64,000 nt of DNA from Saprospiraceae bacterium (GTDB lineage: Bacteria; Bacteroidota; Bacteroidia; Chitinophagales; Saprospiraceae). The stretch is from positions 310,001 through 374,000 of the forward strand of contig JADKGL010000026.1 of the NCBI GenBank assembly GCA_016722295.1, given 5' to 3'. Below the pieces are notes generated by a model. It was not told where the DNA came from and did no database searches. It saw nothing but the letters and a program-made list of their open reading frames with translations. A program made the position numbers and the translations under genes. Positions 44,091-54,126 of the stretch are shown here, one piece after another (position 1 is the first letter of the stretch; each line of letters begins with the position of its first letter).

Positions 44091-46871
44091 ATGTCTCAAG
44101 GCAAATTATTTCTTTTAGATGGTCACGCATTAGTATACAGAGCACATTATGCTTTCATCACACGACCATTAATCAATTCTAAAGGTCTCAACACTTCAGC
44201 AATCAATGGATTTATAAGGACATTGTGGGATATCATTCAAAATGAAAAACCTACACATCTTGCAGTAGCTTTTGACCTGCATGGCCCTACATTTAGACAT
44301 GAATTTTTTCAAGAATATAAGGCAAATCGAGAAGCTCAACCAGAAGATATCACAAAAGCTTTCCCTTGGATAGAAAAAGTAGTAAGAGCATTCAATATAC
44401 CAGTCATAACGAAAGAAAGTTTTGAAGCGGATGATGTCATCGGTACAATTGCAAAACAAGCTGCAAGGGAGAATTTCAAAGTTTTCATGGTGACTCCTGA
44501 TAAAGATTATGGACAGCTGGTAGAGGAAAATATTTTTATGTATAAACCCTCTCGTCAAGGCAATGGAGTGGATATATTAGGCCCAAAAGAAATTACAGAA
44601 GTATGGGGAATTGAAAGAGTTGATCAAGTGATCGACATGCTTGGATTGCAAGGTGATGCAGTAGATAATATTCCAGGCATACCAGGTGTAGGAGAAAAAA
44701 CAGCAGCAAAATTATTAAAGGAGTTTGGTACATTAGAATTGATCCTTGAAAATGCAGAAAAAATTCCAGGAAAGCTTAAAGATAAAATCTTAGAGAACAA
44801 ACACCTCGCAGTATTGTCCAAACGTTTGGCTACAATTGATATCAACGTTCCAATCACCTTTGATGAAAAAGCGTATCGAATAGAAAATTTTGATAAAGAA
44901 CAACTTACTGAATTATTTCGCGAATTGGAGTTTCGCTCTCTTGCCATTACGATACTTGGCAAGTCACAAGAGAATACTTTGTTTTCATTCGATGATGAAA
45001 AAACAGAACTCAATGTAAAAGAAAAACCAATCGCTGAAACCTATAAAATAGCAGATCACGATATTAAAAATACAACGCATGAATATCAATTAGTTCAAAG
45101 CGATCAAGAAATCCAAACGTTAATAGATTTATTAGAAAAAACAGAGATCATATCATTTGATACAGAGACGACGGGTATAGATGCAAACCAAGCTGAATTA
45201 GTGGGTTTATCCTTCTCTATTGAAGCATTCAAAGCTTATTATATACCGATTTCTGCAGATCAAAATATAGCGTTAAATCAGGTCCATCGATTTAAATCAA
45301 TTTTAGAAAATAAAAATAAAAAATTCATAGGTCAGAATATTAAGTATGACATGTTAATGATGAAATGGTATGGTATAAATATGCCAACACCATACTTTGA
45401 CACTATGATTGCACATTATTTATTGGAGCCAGATCAACGACACAAATTGGATTATCTATCTGAAGCCTATCTCAATTACAAGATGGTGCCAATAGAGGAT
45501 CTCATTGGAAAAAAAGGAGTGACACAAGGGACCATGAGACATGTAGCACTTGATGTGATCAAGGAATATGCTGGAGAAGATGCTGATGTCACATTACAAT
45601 TGAATCATATTCTGTCTAAGGATATCGAGAAGGAAAATTTACGAACTTTAATCGATACCATGGAACTCCCATTGATTACAGTTCTTCGAGATATCGAATA
45701 TGAAGGTGTAAGAATCGATCCAGATTTTTTACGAAACTATTCAAAAGTTTTGGAAGAGCAAATTCGCACTAGTGAAAAAGCAATTTATGAAAAATGTGGG
45801 ACCCGATTTAATATAGCGAGCCCAAAACAAGTCGGTGAAGTATTATTTGATAAATTAAAAATACCCTATCGATGGAAAAAAACAGGATCAAATCAGTATT
45901 CCACAGACGATGAAAAACTTACTGAACTTTCAGAGGAATTTGAAGTGGTTCACGATATCCAAGAGTATAGAAAATTGGCTAAATTAAAATCAACCTATGT
46001 CGATTCATTGCCTTTGATGATAAACCCTAAAACAGGAAGAATTCATAGCTCATTTAATCAAGCAAGGGCAGCAACAGGAAGATTGAGTTCAGAAAATCCA
46101 AATCTTCAAAATATTCCCATCAAAAATGAAGCGGGAAGAGAAATCCGAAAGGCATTTATTCCAAGAAATGAAAATCATATTATTGTTTCTGCAGATTATA
46201 GCCAGATCGAATTAAGATTAATTGCTGAAATAAGCAAAGAAGAAGCTATGCTAGAAGCTTTTATTAAAAACCAAGACATTCATCGCGCGACTGCTGCAAA
46301 AGTTTATGGAGTAGCTTATGATGATGTAAGTTCAGACCAAAGAAGAAACGCAAAGACAGTTAATTTCTCAATTCTTTATGGGGCCGGAGCAACAAATATT
46401 TCAAGACAATTGAATATTTCTAGAAACGAAGCCAAAGATCTTATTGACAATTATTTTAATCAATACAAGGGTTTGCGAAATTATATGAGCCAATCTGTAG
46501 AAATGGCGAGAACGAATGGCTATGTGGAGACATATATGGGTCGGAAGAGAGCTTTGAGAGATATCAATTCAAAAAACAGTCTGATCAGATCCAATGCGGA
46601 AAGAATAGCTATCAACACTCCAATCCAAGGGACAGCAGCAGATTTGATTAAGCTTGCAATGATCAAAATTCACTCTCGCTTGTTACAAGAAGGACTTCAG
46701 TCTAAGATGATCCTACAAGTACATGACGAACTCGTATTCGATGTATTGAAATCTGAAAAGGAACAAGTATCAGAATTGGTTTTATATGAAATGAAACATG
46801 CAATTCCAAACTTAAAAGTTCCAATAGAAGTGGGCCTTGGCTCAGGAGATAATTGGTTAGAAGCACATTAA
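44091..46871 (+). CDS. polA: DNA polymerase I
   Basis: 926 residues from the ATG at 44091 (MSQGKLFLLDGHALVYRAHY); a TTG 12 codons earlier is unlikely. Three domains are seen: a 5'-3' nuclease (about 1-290, with EADDVIGT and a helix-hairpin-helix AVDNIPGIPGVGEKTAAKLL), a 3'-5' exonuclease (about 340-520) and the polymerase (about 550-926, with SADYSQIELR and LQVHDELVFDV). The proofreading residues are kept (FDTETTG and YAGEDADVT), so the exonuclease is probably active. It removes RNA primers and fills repair gaps. lpxD follows 22 bases downstream. Confidence 0.97.
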   Translation: MSQGKLFLLDGHALVYRAHYAFITRPLINSKGLNTSAINGFIRTLWDIIQNEKPTHLAVAFDLHGPTFRHEFFQEYKANREAQPEDITKAFPWIEKVVRAFNIPVITKESFEADDVIGTIAKQAARENFKVFMVTPDKDYGQLVEENIFMYKPSRQGNGVDILGPKEITEVWGIERVDQVIDMLGLQGDAVDNIPGIPGVGEKTAAKLLKEFGTLELILENAEKIPGKLKDKILENKHLAVLSKRLATIDINVPITFDEKAYRIENFDKEQLTELFRELEFRSLAITILGKSQENTLFSFDDEKTELNVKEKPIAETYKIADHDIKNTTHEYQLVQSDQEIQTLIDLLEKTEIISFDTETTGIDANQAELVGLSFSIEAFKAYYIPISADQNIALNQVHRFKSILENKNKKFIGQNIKYDMLMMKWYGINMPTPYFDTMIAHYLLEPDQRHKLDYLSEAYLNYKMVPIEDLIGKKGVTQGTMRHVALDVIKEYAGEDADVTLQLNHILSKDIEKENLRTLIDTMELPLITVLRDIEYEGVRIDPDFLRNYSKVLEEQIRTSEKAIYEKCGTRFNIASPKQVGEVLFDKLKIPYRWKKTGSNQYSTDDEKLTELSEEFEVVHDIQEYRKLAKLKSTYVDSLPLMINPKTGRIHSSFNQARAATGRLSSENPNLQNIPIKNEAGREIRKAFIPRNENHIIVSADYSQIELRLIAEISKEEAMLEAFIKNQDIHRATAAKVYGVAYDDVSSDQRRNAKTVNFSILYGAGATNISRQLNISRNEAKDLIDNYFNQYKGLRNYMSQSVEMARTNGYVETYMGRKRALRDINSKNSLIRSNAERIAINTPIQGTAADLIKLAMIKIHSRLLQEGLQSKMILQVHDELVFDVLKSEKEQVSELVLYEMKHAIPNLKVPIEVGLGSGDNWLEAH

Positions 46872-46893
46872 TAGATGATTAAAAAGTAAATAA

Positions 46894-47811
46894 ATGAAAC
46901 TGAAAAAGCCAACAACTATTGCAAGTTTAGCAGATAAGTATAATTTAAAAATTATAGGAGATCACTCTTTATTCGCTTATGGTATAAATGAAATACATAA
47001 AGTAGAAGAGGGCGATATTACTTTTGTAGATGCTGAGAAATATTATGATAAGTCAATACAGTCAGCAGCGAATATCATATTAATCAATAAAGAAACTGAA
47101 TGCCCACCAGGAAAAGCGCTCTTGGTCTGTGATAATCCATTTCAAGTATACAATTCAATTGTTTTAGAACATCGACCTGTATTGCACAATTCCAAAACAA
47201 TTAGTGAAACAGCAGTAATACATCCATCGGCAATCATAGAACCAGGAGCCTTGATAAGTCATCATGTGTTGATTGGAGAGAATAGCATAATACATTCGAA
47301 TGCATATATTGGAGAACATAGCGTGATCGGGAAAAATGTTATTATTGAATCAAATGCAATCATAGGTTCAGATGCTTTTTACTATAAAAAAACAGATGAA
47401 GGATTTATACAGTGGCGTTCGGGGGGAAGGACAATATTGCATGATAATGTTCGAGTCGGTGCAGGATCTACATTGAATAAGGGAGTATCTGGAGACACAA
47501 TAGTTCATGAAGGTACAAAGATCGATTGTCAAGTACATCTCGGTCATGGCGTTGTAATTGGCAAAAATTGTCTACTCGCAGCTCAAGTAGGTATCGGTGG
47601 GAAAACTATAGTTGGCGATCAATGTGTATTCTACGGTCAAGTGGGGATTGCGCAAAACTTGACGATCGGCGACAATGTAATTATACTTGCAAAATCTGGA
47701 GTATCTAAAAGCTTAGCTGGAGGAAAAACATATTTTGGAATCCCAGCAGAAGAGGTGTCCAAAAAATATCGCGAGATGGCAGCAGTGAGATTGTTGAATT
47801 CTAGGAAGTGA
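46894..47811 (+). CDS. lpxD: LpxD-type UDP-3-O-acylglucosamine N-acyltransferase
   Basis: 305 residues. An N-terminal uridine-binding domain (about 1-100) is followed by a left-handed beta-helix of hexapeptide repeats (about 105-260) and a C-terminal helix. The likely catalytic His is in VHLGHGVVIG, the position of His239 in E. coli LpxD. The enzyme adds the N-linked acyl chain in lipid A synthesis. It lies apart from lpxC-fabZ, where Bacteroidota usually keep lpxD, so this may be a second copy or a paralogue acting on another UDP-sugar. It follows polA by 22 bases. Confidence 0.85.
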   Translation: MKLKKPTTIASLADKYNLKIIGDHSLFAYGINEIHKVEEGDITFVDAEKYYDKSIQSAANIILINKETECPPGKALLVCDNPFQVYNSIVLEHRPVLHNSKTISETAVIHPSAIIEPGALISHHVLIGENSIIHSNAYIGEHSVIGKNVIIESNAIIGSDAFYYKKTDEGFIQWRSGGRTILHDNVRVGAGSTLNKGVSGDTIVHEGTKIDCQVHLGHGVVIGKNCLLAAQVGIGGKTIVGDQCVFYGQVGIAQNLTIGDNVIILAKSGVSKSLAGGKTYFGIPAEEVSKKYREMAAVRLLNSRK

Positions 47812-47838
47812 ATTTAATGATTTCTAAATCGTATTATT

Positions 47839-48294
47839 TTATTTTTTTATAAATGAAGTGACTTGACTATTGATAACATTATAATCTACTTGATTGTATT
47901 GGTATTTGATTATTTTCTCAATATCGTCACAACATTCTCTTTCTTCTATTTGATAGCTTACTAGTAAAGTGTCTATTTCATTTTCTGAAAAGGCAATAAA
48001 AACAGGAGAATTTACTTTGGGAAAAAATATAACTTCTACCAATGAATCTGAACTTGATTCTCTGACTTGAATCGTATTCTTAAAGAAGATGGTGTCATTC
48101 TTTTCTATACTGTAGAATTTCAATTGTCTTACATCGTAGATTTTGTTAGAACCAAACAAAATATCTTGTTTATTAGAGTCATTTACAAATTTAAAAGTCC
48201 CAAAAATGTCCAAAGGGGGACCAAGGCATTCTTCAATTCCTATACAGCAGGATGAGCTAAGTAATAATAATGGTAAAAATTTTAAAATATTCAT
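47839..48294 (-). CDS. Small lipoprotein of unknown function
   Basis: 151 residues with a lipoprotein signal (LKFLPLLLLSSSC, lipobox Cys at about 16, then a second Cys). The mature part is beta-rich with a few further cysteines (EERECCDDIE) and no recognisable domain. It stands alone between lpxD (convergent) and the decayed ABC ATPase. Function unknown. Confidence 0.6.
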   Translation of the reverse strand: MNILKFLPLLLLSSSCCIGIEECLGPPLDIFGTFKFVNDSNKQDILFGSNKIYDVRQLKFYSIEKNDTIFFKNTIQVRESSSDSLVEVIFFPKVNSPVFIAFSENEIDTLLVSYQIEERECCDDIEKIIKYQYNQVDYNVINSQVTSFIKK

Positions 48295-48439
48295 TTTGTG
48301 TTTTTTTAAAAAATATATAGACAGATAATAGTTTATTACTAAACATCAATAATAAGAAATGAGAATTGACTTTAAAAATAATATCTTTATACAAATATAT
48401 TATTTTATTTCTAAATCACAAAAAAAATTGGAGTAAGTA

Positions 48440-48928
48440 TCAATATTCTCGCATTATATATCCATCCTTCATCTCAATAGTCCGTTAGCTTTTTCTAGCA
48501 AAATCCTCACCAAGAGTCACTGCAATAATGGTCTGTCCAAATTCCTTTGTAAGATTTTGCAGAATATCGAATACAATATCTGTATTCATATTATCTAGAT
48601 TTCCTGTAGGCTCGTCGCCCATGATGAGTGGATCATTGATCAAAGCTCTTGCGATAGCGACTCTTTGTTGTTGTCCGCCAGAAAGCTTACTGGCTGGCTT
48701 AAGTGCTTGGTCTTGCAAACCTAAAATAGACAATTTTTCATATGCTTTTTGTTCTATTTCTTCTACTGAATATTTCTTCAGTTTTAATGCAGGGATCATC
48801 ACATTCTGAAGACAAGAGAATTAAGATAGCAAGTAATGAAATTGAAATACAAAACCAATTTTTTCGTTTCGCAATTCTGCCAATTGATCTTTGCTATAAC
48901 CAGAGACTAATTCCAATAAATATTGAGG
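48440..48928 (-). pseudogene. lolD: Decayed LolD-type ABC transporter ATPase
   Basis: Reading the minus strand through two in-frame stops gives most of a LolD-like ATPase: LAELRNEKIGFVFQFHYLL, stop, FSCLQNVMIPALKLKKY, the signature LSGGQQQRVAIARAL, Walker B LIMGDEPTGNLD, then VTLGEDFARKS, stop, RTIEMKDGYIMREY. The Walker A half is missing, the H-loop His is replaced (VTLGED for the usual VTHDED), and both stops look like point substitutions rather than indels. The gene is dead. A working lolD should exist elsewhere, since lipoprotein release is essential. The open part alone (48485-48802) would give a 105-residue fragment. Confidence 0.85.
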
Positions 48929-49082
48929 CTATATAAGCTAGGATTTCCATGAGTTAAATATTACAATTTTTCAACGAGTGTAATTTAAAGAAACAATATC
49001 GAGAGAATTTATGCTTTAATAAATCAATAAAGAAAAAAGTTTCAATTTATAACATTGCAGTACAATTAAAAATTTAGAAATA

Positions 49083-49757
49083 TCAACATAAACGATCCAA
49101 GACATTTTCACGCAATACAGCCCTCAATTTCTGCTCCAATTCATGAAACTGCTCTTTTTGATAATGATTTACAAAACGACCATCTTGCAAATGGATGATT
49201 TCATCACAACAATCCACTAGAGTAGAGAAAATATGCGAAGAAATTAGAATCATTTTTCCTTGAGATTTTATATGCTGGATGACTTCAGAAATGAGGAGAC
49301 TACTGTGCATATCCAGTCCATTAAATGGTTCGTCGAGAATAAGGATCGTAGATTCTTGAATGATCACACCTGTCAGTGCTAATTTCTTCTTCATTCCTGT
49401 GCTGTAATGCTCTGCATATTCATTAAGAGGCAGTTCAAAAATATTCCTTTTGTCGATATCGCAATTCGCTATTTTTCTAGCATTACAAATAAACTGTAGG
49501 TATTCTCTTCCTGTCATTTTAGAAAAGAAAAATGGTTCTGCTTGAAGGTAAGCTATTTCATTCTTGAGAATTGAAAACTGACTTTGGATTTGTCCTTCGT
49601 ATGATTCTAAACCTGCGAGACAATTAAAAAATGTAGATTTCCCTGCGCCATTATTTCCAACGATACCATAACATTTGTCTTGAAGAAAATTTACTTCAAT
49701 GTCGTACAATATCTGTTTTGTACCGAAACTCTTATTTAGACCTTGGATAGTGATCAT
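49083..49757 (-). CDS. ABC transporter ATP-binding protein
   Basis: 224 residues, a complete ABC ATPase: Walker A GNNGAGKST, Q-loop near AYLQAEPFFFSKMT, signature YSTGMKKKLAL, Walker B ILILDEPFNGLD and H-loop ISSHIFST. It would drive the membrane protein encoded just upstream, whose gene overlaps it by 4 bases (ATGA). With the outer-membrane barrel gene before that, it forms a three-gene operon. The single short ATPase domain and the polytopic partner suggest an exporter of the ABC-2 or natural-product type. The cargo is not evident. Confidence 0.9.
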   Translation of the reverse strand: MITIQGLNKSFGTKQILYDIEVNFLQDKCYGIVGNNGAGKSTFFNCLAGLESYEGQIQSQFSILKNEIAYLQAEPFFFSKMTGREYLQFICNARKIANCDIDKRNIFELPLNEYAEHYSTGMKKKLALTGVIIQESTILILDEPFNGLDMHSSLLISEVIQHIKSQGKMILISSHIFSTLVDCCDEIIHLQDGRFVNHYQKEQFHELEQKLRAVLRENVLDRLC

Positions 49758-50692
49758 GTCAAAATTGGATTAAGTTTCTGAATAGATTTGGAATAATACA
49801 TTGGGATCAATACTAGAAGTATTGGAGGAAATAGAATACTTCCAAAAAAGATTATACCAGTAGGCAAATTAATTACTCTTGGAAAAGCGGCATACTTCAT
49901 TAAAATAAATAAAACTATATAAAAGAATGTCAAAAAATACAATAGAACTGCAATCGTCATTGCTTGTGGGAAGAAAAAACACAAAGCAACAAGAAAAATT
50001 ATTGTACTAAAAAAAGTATAATTTATAGCTACTTTAATTTTATGAAGTAAAAAATCTTTTGGTGAATGATGATGTAAACATACGATCTCTTTGGGTTCCT
50101 TATCCGAATAAAAAGACATAAATACAAAATGAATAAGTAGAATACATACCAGAGATAAATTAAAATTTTCAACAAACAATCCAATACAATAAACCGTCCC
50201 AAGTATAGCAAAAACTAAATAGAATTTTCGAAAACCTATGCTAAACTCGTATGGAAATTTTGAGTAAGGAGTAGGAATTTTTAATGTAAAATTGGATTCA
50301 TTGGTTTTGATCGATAGGAAAAAACATGATGCCATCAATCCAATTGCTGTCAAATAATGGCTTTTGTATATCAAAAAAATTGCAAAAGCGAATGCAATAC
50401 TCAAATTCTCAAATAGCTTAACTAAATACAAATCAGCACTCGAAAACAAACTTTCCATAAATCTAGACTTAGCATTGTCTTGTTGTGAATACATATAAAA
50501 TATAGCAATAGCTGAATACAAATATTGAGCATGCTCTACGCGTTGAAAAATGATATATGAAATGATTACAAAAGCAGCAATCAAAAGTAGATAAGCTATC
50601 CATGGTATTATGCCAAACTCAATCAAATGACGATTCCATCGCCTAAATTGAAATTGAAAATAATATAGAATTATACCATACTTTTCATTCAT
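49754..50692 (-). CDS. Polytopic membrane protein, probable ABC permease
   Basis: 312 residues with about eight hydrophobic segments and few charged loops. It has no sequence motif that I recognise, but it sits between the barrel gene (5 bases upstream) and the ABC ATPase gene (4-base overlap), the usual place of the permease. A His-rich loop (CLHHHSPKDFLLHKIK) about two thirds along may face the cytoplasm and could contact the ATPase. Permease function is inferred from context only. Confidence 0.65.
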   Translation of the reverse strand: MNEKYGIILYYFQFQFRRWNRHLIEFGIIPWIAYLLLIAAFVIISYIIFQRVEHAQYLYSAIAIFYMYSQQDNAKSRFMESLFSSADLYLVKLFENLSIAFAFAIFLIYKSHYLTAIGLMASCFFLSIKTNESNFTLKIPTPYSKFPYEFSIGFRKFYLVFAILGTVYCIGLFVENFNLSLVCILLIHFVFMSFYSDKEPKEIVCLHHHSPKDFLLHKIKVAINYTFFSTIIFLVALCFFFPQAMTIAVLLYFLTFFYIVLFILMKYAAFPRVINLPTGIIFFGSILFPPILLVLIPMYYSKSIQKLNPILT

Positions 50693-50697
50693 TTCTT

Positions 50698-53121
50698 CTA
50701 CTTATTCATATCTACTTCTTGCTCAGTTGGATTCGCTTGTTGATCCTGCGACTTATTATTCTGCTTTGGTGAGAATCCAAAATTATATCGCACATTGATA
50801 CCAAATCGCTGATTGTCGGAATATCGGTCTCCTGTACTAAGTATGTTTCCTTGATCCAATTTGAAATTCACTCTCATGGTCTTTAAAACATCTTGAGCAT
50901 TTAAGGTAATGGTGAGTTTCTTTTTTAAAAATGATTGTTGTAATCCAAAATTTAATCCTCCAAAATTGTCTAATTCATAAAAATTTTGACTGCTATTTAC
51001 CATCATGAAACCATGCATAGTTAATTTTGTAGATTTAGTCAATGACAATGAATGAAAAGTAAAAAAGCGCCAACCTCCGCGTTTAAATTGAATTGCTTCA
51101 TTCTCATAAAGTCCTTTATAATGATTTAGATTGTATTGTGCTACTACAACAAAGAAATATTTTCCACCAGGAGGTATTGCTCCAGTGATCCGAAAATAAC
51201 TCTCTTCATTTGTACCTATATTGTCAAAGCTTCGCTTTATTACATTTGGATTGTTTTGATCTTGGTAGACCACATTGGAAAAGATATCTCTAGTATAATT
51301 TTTTCCAACTGCAAAGAGAGGCATATCTTCAAAACTGATATTTACTTCAATATTGTCTGTAAACTGTGGGTTGAGATCTGGATTCCCTGTCTCGTATAAA
51401 TATTGATCAATGTATTTAATTGCAGGATTGAGATTGTCATAGCTTGGACGACTGATTGATTGACGATAGATGGCATAACCTCGCATTTCATGCTTTGCTA
51501 TTGAAAACAATTTGCGACTCAAATAAACGTATGGAAATAAATCTGTACGCCTTATTGTAAATGTAGTATCAAAAGGAATCAATTGTTTACCTTCCATAAA
51601 TGTATGCTCAGCTCTTAATCCAGCTTTTATTATAAAATGTGATGGCAATTTTTGTGATGCTTGTAGATACGCGGCATGAATTTGTTCGCGGTATTTGAAT
51701 TCATTTGTACGCAAAGGATCTGTTGTATTTACGCCATTTTGAAGTATAAAATAATTTGCGTCACTCTGGAATTTTTGAAAGTTAGATTTCAATCCTGTTT
51801 CTAGTTTTAATTTTGAATTGAGTTTATAGGTCAGATCTGATTGTATTAAAAAATTATTGCGATTGGTTTTATTTTCTCCATTACCAAAAAGTGATAAAGA
51901 AAATGGGCTTAAAAATTGTGAATTGTAATTTTGATTTGCTGTATTGTCATTGAACTGATAAGAGATTTTTGTATCAAGTTGTGAATCTGCTGAGTCCAAT
52001 TTGTATATGGCGCCAAAATCTTGAGCAATATTATAAAATTTATTTTTATTATTCGTATGATTCTCATTTAGTGAAGCTACAACTCCACTTGAAATACCAG
52101 CAATTCTGTTGATATTATCCGAGAATGGCGTACCATGTGTGGCATTGATTCTCCCATCATAACTTAGATCAAGTTTTGCTGTCCAAGCTACTGATGTACC
52201 ATAAGCAAAATAATATTGGTTTGCTTTACTTCTTGTATTGGCATTTTGACTTAGTGTAGAGTCTAGTGTAAGAAATCTTATGGAGTTCAACTCATCAAGT
52301 GCATCGCGATGATTGTAATTCATATTCATATAGTAATTAAATTTATTAGCACCTTGATTAAGATTCATTCCAATAAATTGATTGCCATATTTACCTTGAT
52401 TAGCTCCTGAGTTTATGGATCCGGATAATCCCAATTTGACACCTTTTTTTAAAACCACATTGACTAGTCCGCCAGAACTAGAGGCATCATATTTTGCAGA
52501 TGGAGTTCGTAGGATTTCTATTCGCTGTATTGCATTGGGAGGTAGATTTTTGAGAATTGAAGCGATATCACTGGCGCTCATTTTTTGTTCTCGTCCATTG
52601 ATATAAACGGTCGCAGGAGTTGCACTAGATAAATAAATATTTCCATCTTGATCCAAATAAATTCCAGGTGTCTTTTCCAAGATTTCATAACTGCTGGTCG
52701 AGGTATTAGCGATTGGTTCAGGATCGATGATCATTTTGTCATCTTCTTGACGCACCAAAGGTTTGCGCGCTACAATACTAACCTCAGAGATATTGGTTTG
52801 ATTCTCTTTCATCTCTATCATCAATCGGATATCTTCGCTCTTTATCACTACCAATTTCTGGTAAGGTAGATATCCCAAAAAACTGGCTCTAATCAAATAT
52901 TGACCATTCTTGATATTCTTAAATTTGACAGAGCCTTCAGTATCGCTGTATTCTGCTTTTACAAGACTGCTATCCTGAAATGTAAGCAAAGACACAGGCA
53001 CATCAGAGATCGGCTTCCCTTTGGCATCATTTACTTGAATGCTAAGGTTCTGTCCATCCAAACTCATGTAACTAACAATAGAAATCACCATTCCCAAAAT
53101 AAACCGTATCATGTCTTCCAA
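50698..53121 (-). CDS. Outer-membrane beta-barrel protein of TonB-receptor type
   Basis: 807 residues. Signal peptide at about 5-23. A carboxypeptidase-regulatory-like domain follows at about 25-105 (QVNDAKGKPISDVPVSLLTF). A plug-like domain at about 120-225 includes TPATVYINGREQKMSASDIA and the strand IQRIEILRTPSAKYDASSSG. A large barrel of the OMP_b-brl_3 type runs to RYNFGFSPKQ, then a short Gln/Asn-rich tail. It resembles TonB-dependent receptors but has no partner SusD. It is the first gene of an operon with a probable permease and an ABC ATPase, so it may take up or release the same substrate across the outer membrane. Confidence 0.85.
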   Translation of the reverse strand: MEDMIRFILGMVISIVSYMSLDGQNLSIQVNDAKGKPISDVPVSLLTFQDSSLVKAEYSDTEGSVKFKNIKNGQYLIRASFLGYLPYQKLVVIKSEDIRLMIEMKENQTNISEVSIVARKPLVRQEDDKMIIDPEPIANTSTSSYEILEKTPGIYLDQDGNIYLSSATPATVYINGREQKMSASDIASILKNLPPNAIQRIEILRTPSAKYDASSSGGLVNVVLKKGVKLGLSGSINSGANQGKYGNQFIGMNLNQGANKFNYYMNMNYNHRDALDELNSIRFLTLDSTLSQNANTRSKANQYYFAYGTSVAWTAKLDLSYDGRINATHGTPFSDNINRIAGISSGVVASLNENHTNNKNKFYNIAQDFGAIYKLDSADSQLDTKISYQFNDNTANQNYNSQFLSPFSLSLFGNGENKTNRNNFLIQSDLTYKLNSKLKLETGLKSNFQKFQSDANYFILQNGVNTTDPLRTNEFKYREQIHAAYLQASQKLPSHFIIKAGLRAEHTFMEGKQLIPFDTTFTIRRTDLFPYVYLSRKLFSIAKHEMRGYAIYRQSISRPSYDNLNPAIKYIDQYLYETGNPDLNPQFTDNIEVNISFEDMPLFAVGKNYTRDIFSNVVYQDQNNPNVIKRSFDNIGTNEESYFRITGAIPPGGKYFFVVVAQYNLNHYKGLYENEAIQFKRGGWRFFTFHSLSLTKSTKLTMHGFMMVNSSQNFYELDNFGGLNFGLQQSFLKKKLTITLNAQDVLKTMRVNFKLDQGNILSTGDRYSDNQRFGINVRYNFGFSPKQNNKSQDQQANPTEQEVDMNK

Positions 53122-53248
53122 TTTCGCCGCAAAGTAAATGAAATTTTGATTTTAAAGAATTCAAAAATCTTAAAGAAAAGTTATTTATTAAATTTTAGGG
53201 TTCATTTGAGTAACACAAAGCTAACATTTTGGTAATGATAGCGTAACA

Positions 53249-53276
53249 TTGGATGGAGAGTTTAGAATTAATTTTG
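53249..53276 (+). promoter_or_regulatory. Promoter of the phosphatase-glycosyltransferase pair
   Basis: TTG at 53249-53251 and TAATTTTG at 53269-53276 with a 17-base spacer fit the Bacteroidota consensus. The coding start follows 15 bases later. Confidence 0.5.
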
Positions 53277-53291
53277 CATTAAATATTTGTT

Positions 53292-54122
53292 TTGAATTTA
53301 AGCGAAACTGTAACTAAGTACAGAACTATTGTCTTATCAGATATTCATCTTGGGACAGAAGGTTCTAAAGCAAAAGAAGTTGTTTCATTTTTAAAAAGAA
53401 ATTCTTGTGAAACACTCATATTGAATGGAGATATCATCGATGGTTGGCAATTGAGAAAACAGGGCTCTTGGAAGAAAAAACATTCTGCATTTTTTCGACA
53501 AATCCTAAAAGCCATTGACGAGCACAACACTAAAGTTTATTATCTCCGAGGAAATCATGATGATTTTTTAGATCAAATCATTCCTTTTAAAATTGGAAAA
53601 AATTTTATTATAAAGAGAGAATTGATTTTAAAATCTGGTGACAAAAAGTTTTTTGTTACACATGGAGACATATTTGATAGTATTACTACTAATGTAAAAT
53701 GGTTGGCATATATAGGTGATATAGGTTATACTTTTTTATTGTCTATTAATAAACTTTATAATAGAGTACGTAAGCTAAGAGGACTACCATATTACTCCTT
53801 GTCTCAAGTAATTAAGCAGAAGGTAAAAGCTGCTGTTTCGTATATCTCTGATTATGAAGAAAAGCTCACTGATTATGCTGAGGCACGAAATTGTGATGGT
53901 GTAATATGTGGGCATATTCATCAACCAGCAATACGAAATATTGGTAAATTTACTTACATGAATTCAGGTGATTGGGTTGAGTCTTTGACTGCGCTTGTGG
54001 AAGATTATGATTGTAACTGGAGTTTAATCTATTATGAGGAAACGATGCATATTGATGATGATCTGGACAAACTCGAAGCTTCATTTGCCGATTTGATTAT
54101 TCCCGAAATTATAGTAAAATAA
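53292..54122 (+). CDS. LpxH-like metallophosphatase
   Basis: 276 residues from a TTG start at 53292, used because no ATG precedes the first conserved motif. The metallophosphoesterase motifs are complete: SDIHLG, NGDIIDGWQ, RGNHDDF, VTHGDIFD and GHIHQPA. The family includes UDP-2,3-diacylglucosamine hydrolases (LpxH/LpxG/YbbF type) of lipid A synthesis. The YbbF-like spacing and the neighbouring glycosyltransferase gene, 4 bases on, point to a lipid or glycolipid substrate. Whether it is the main lipid A enzyme is not decided. Confidence 0.85.
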   Translation: MNLSETVTKYRTIVLSDIHLGTEGSKAKEVVSFLKRNSCETLILNGDIIDGWQLRKQGSWKKKHSAFFRQILKAIDEHNTKVYYLRGNHDDFLDQIIPFKIGKNFIIKRELILKSGDKKFFVTHGDIFDSITTNVKWLAYIGDIGYTFLLSINKLYNRVRKLRGLPYYSLSQVIKQKVKAAVSYISDYEEKLTDYAEARNCDGVICGHIHQPAIRNIGKFTYMNSGDWVESLTALVEDYDCNWSLIYYEETMHIDDDLDKLEASFADLIIPEIIVK

Positions 54123-54126
54123 GTAG

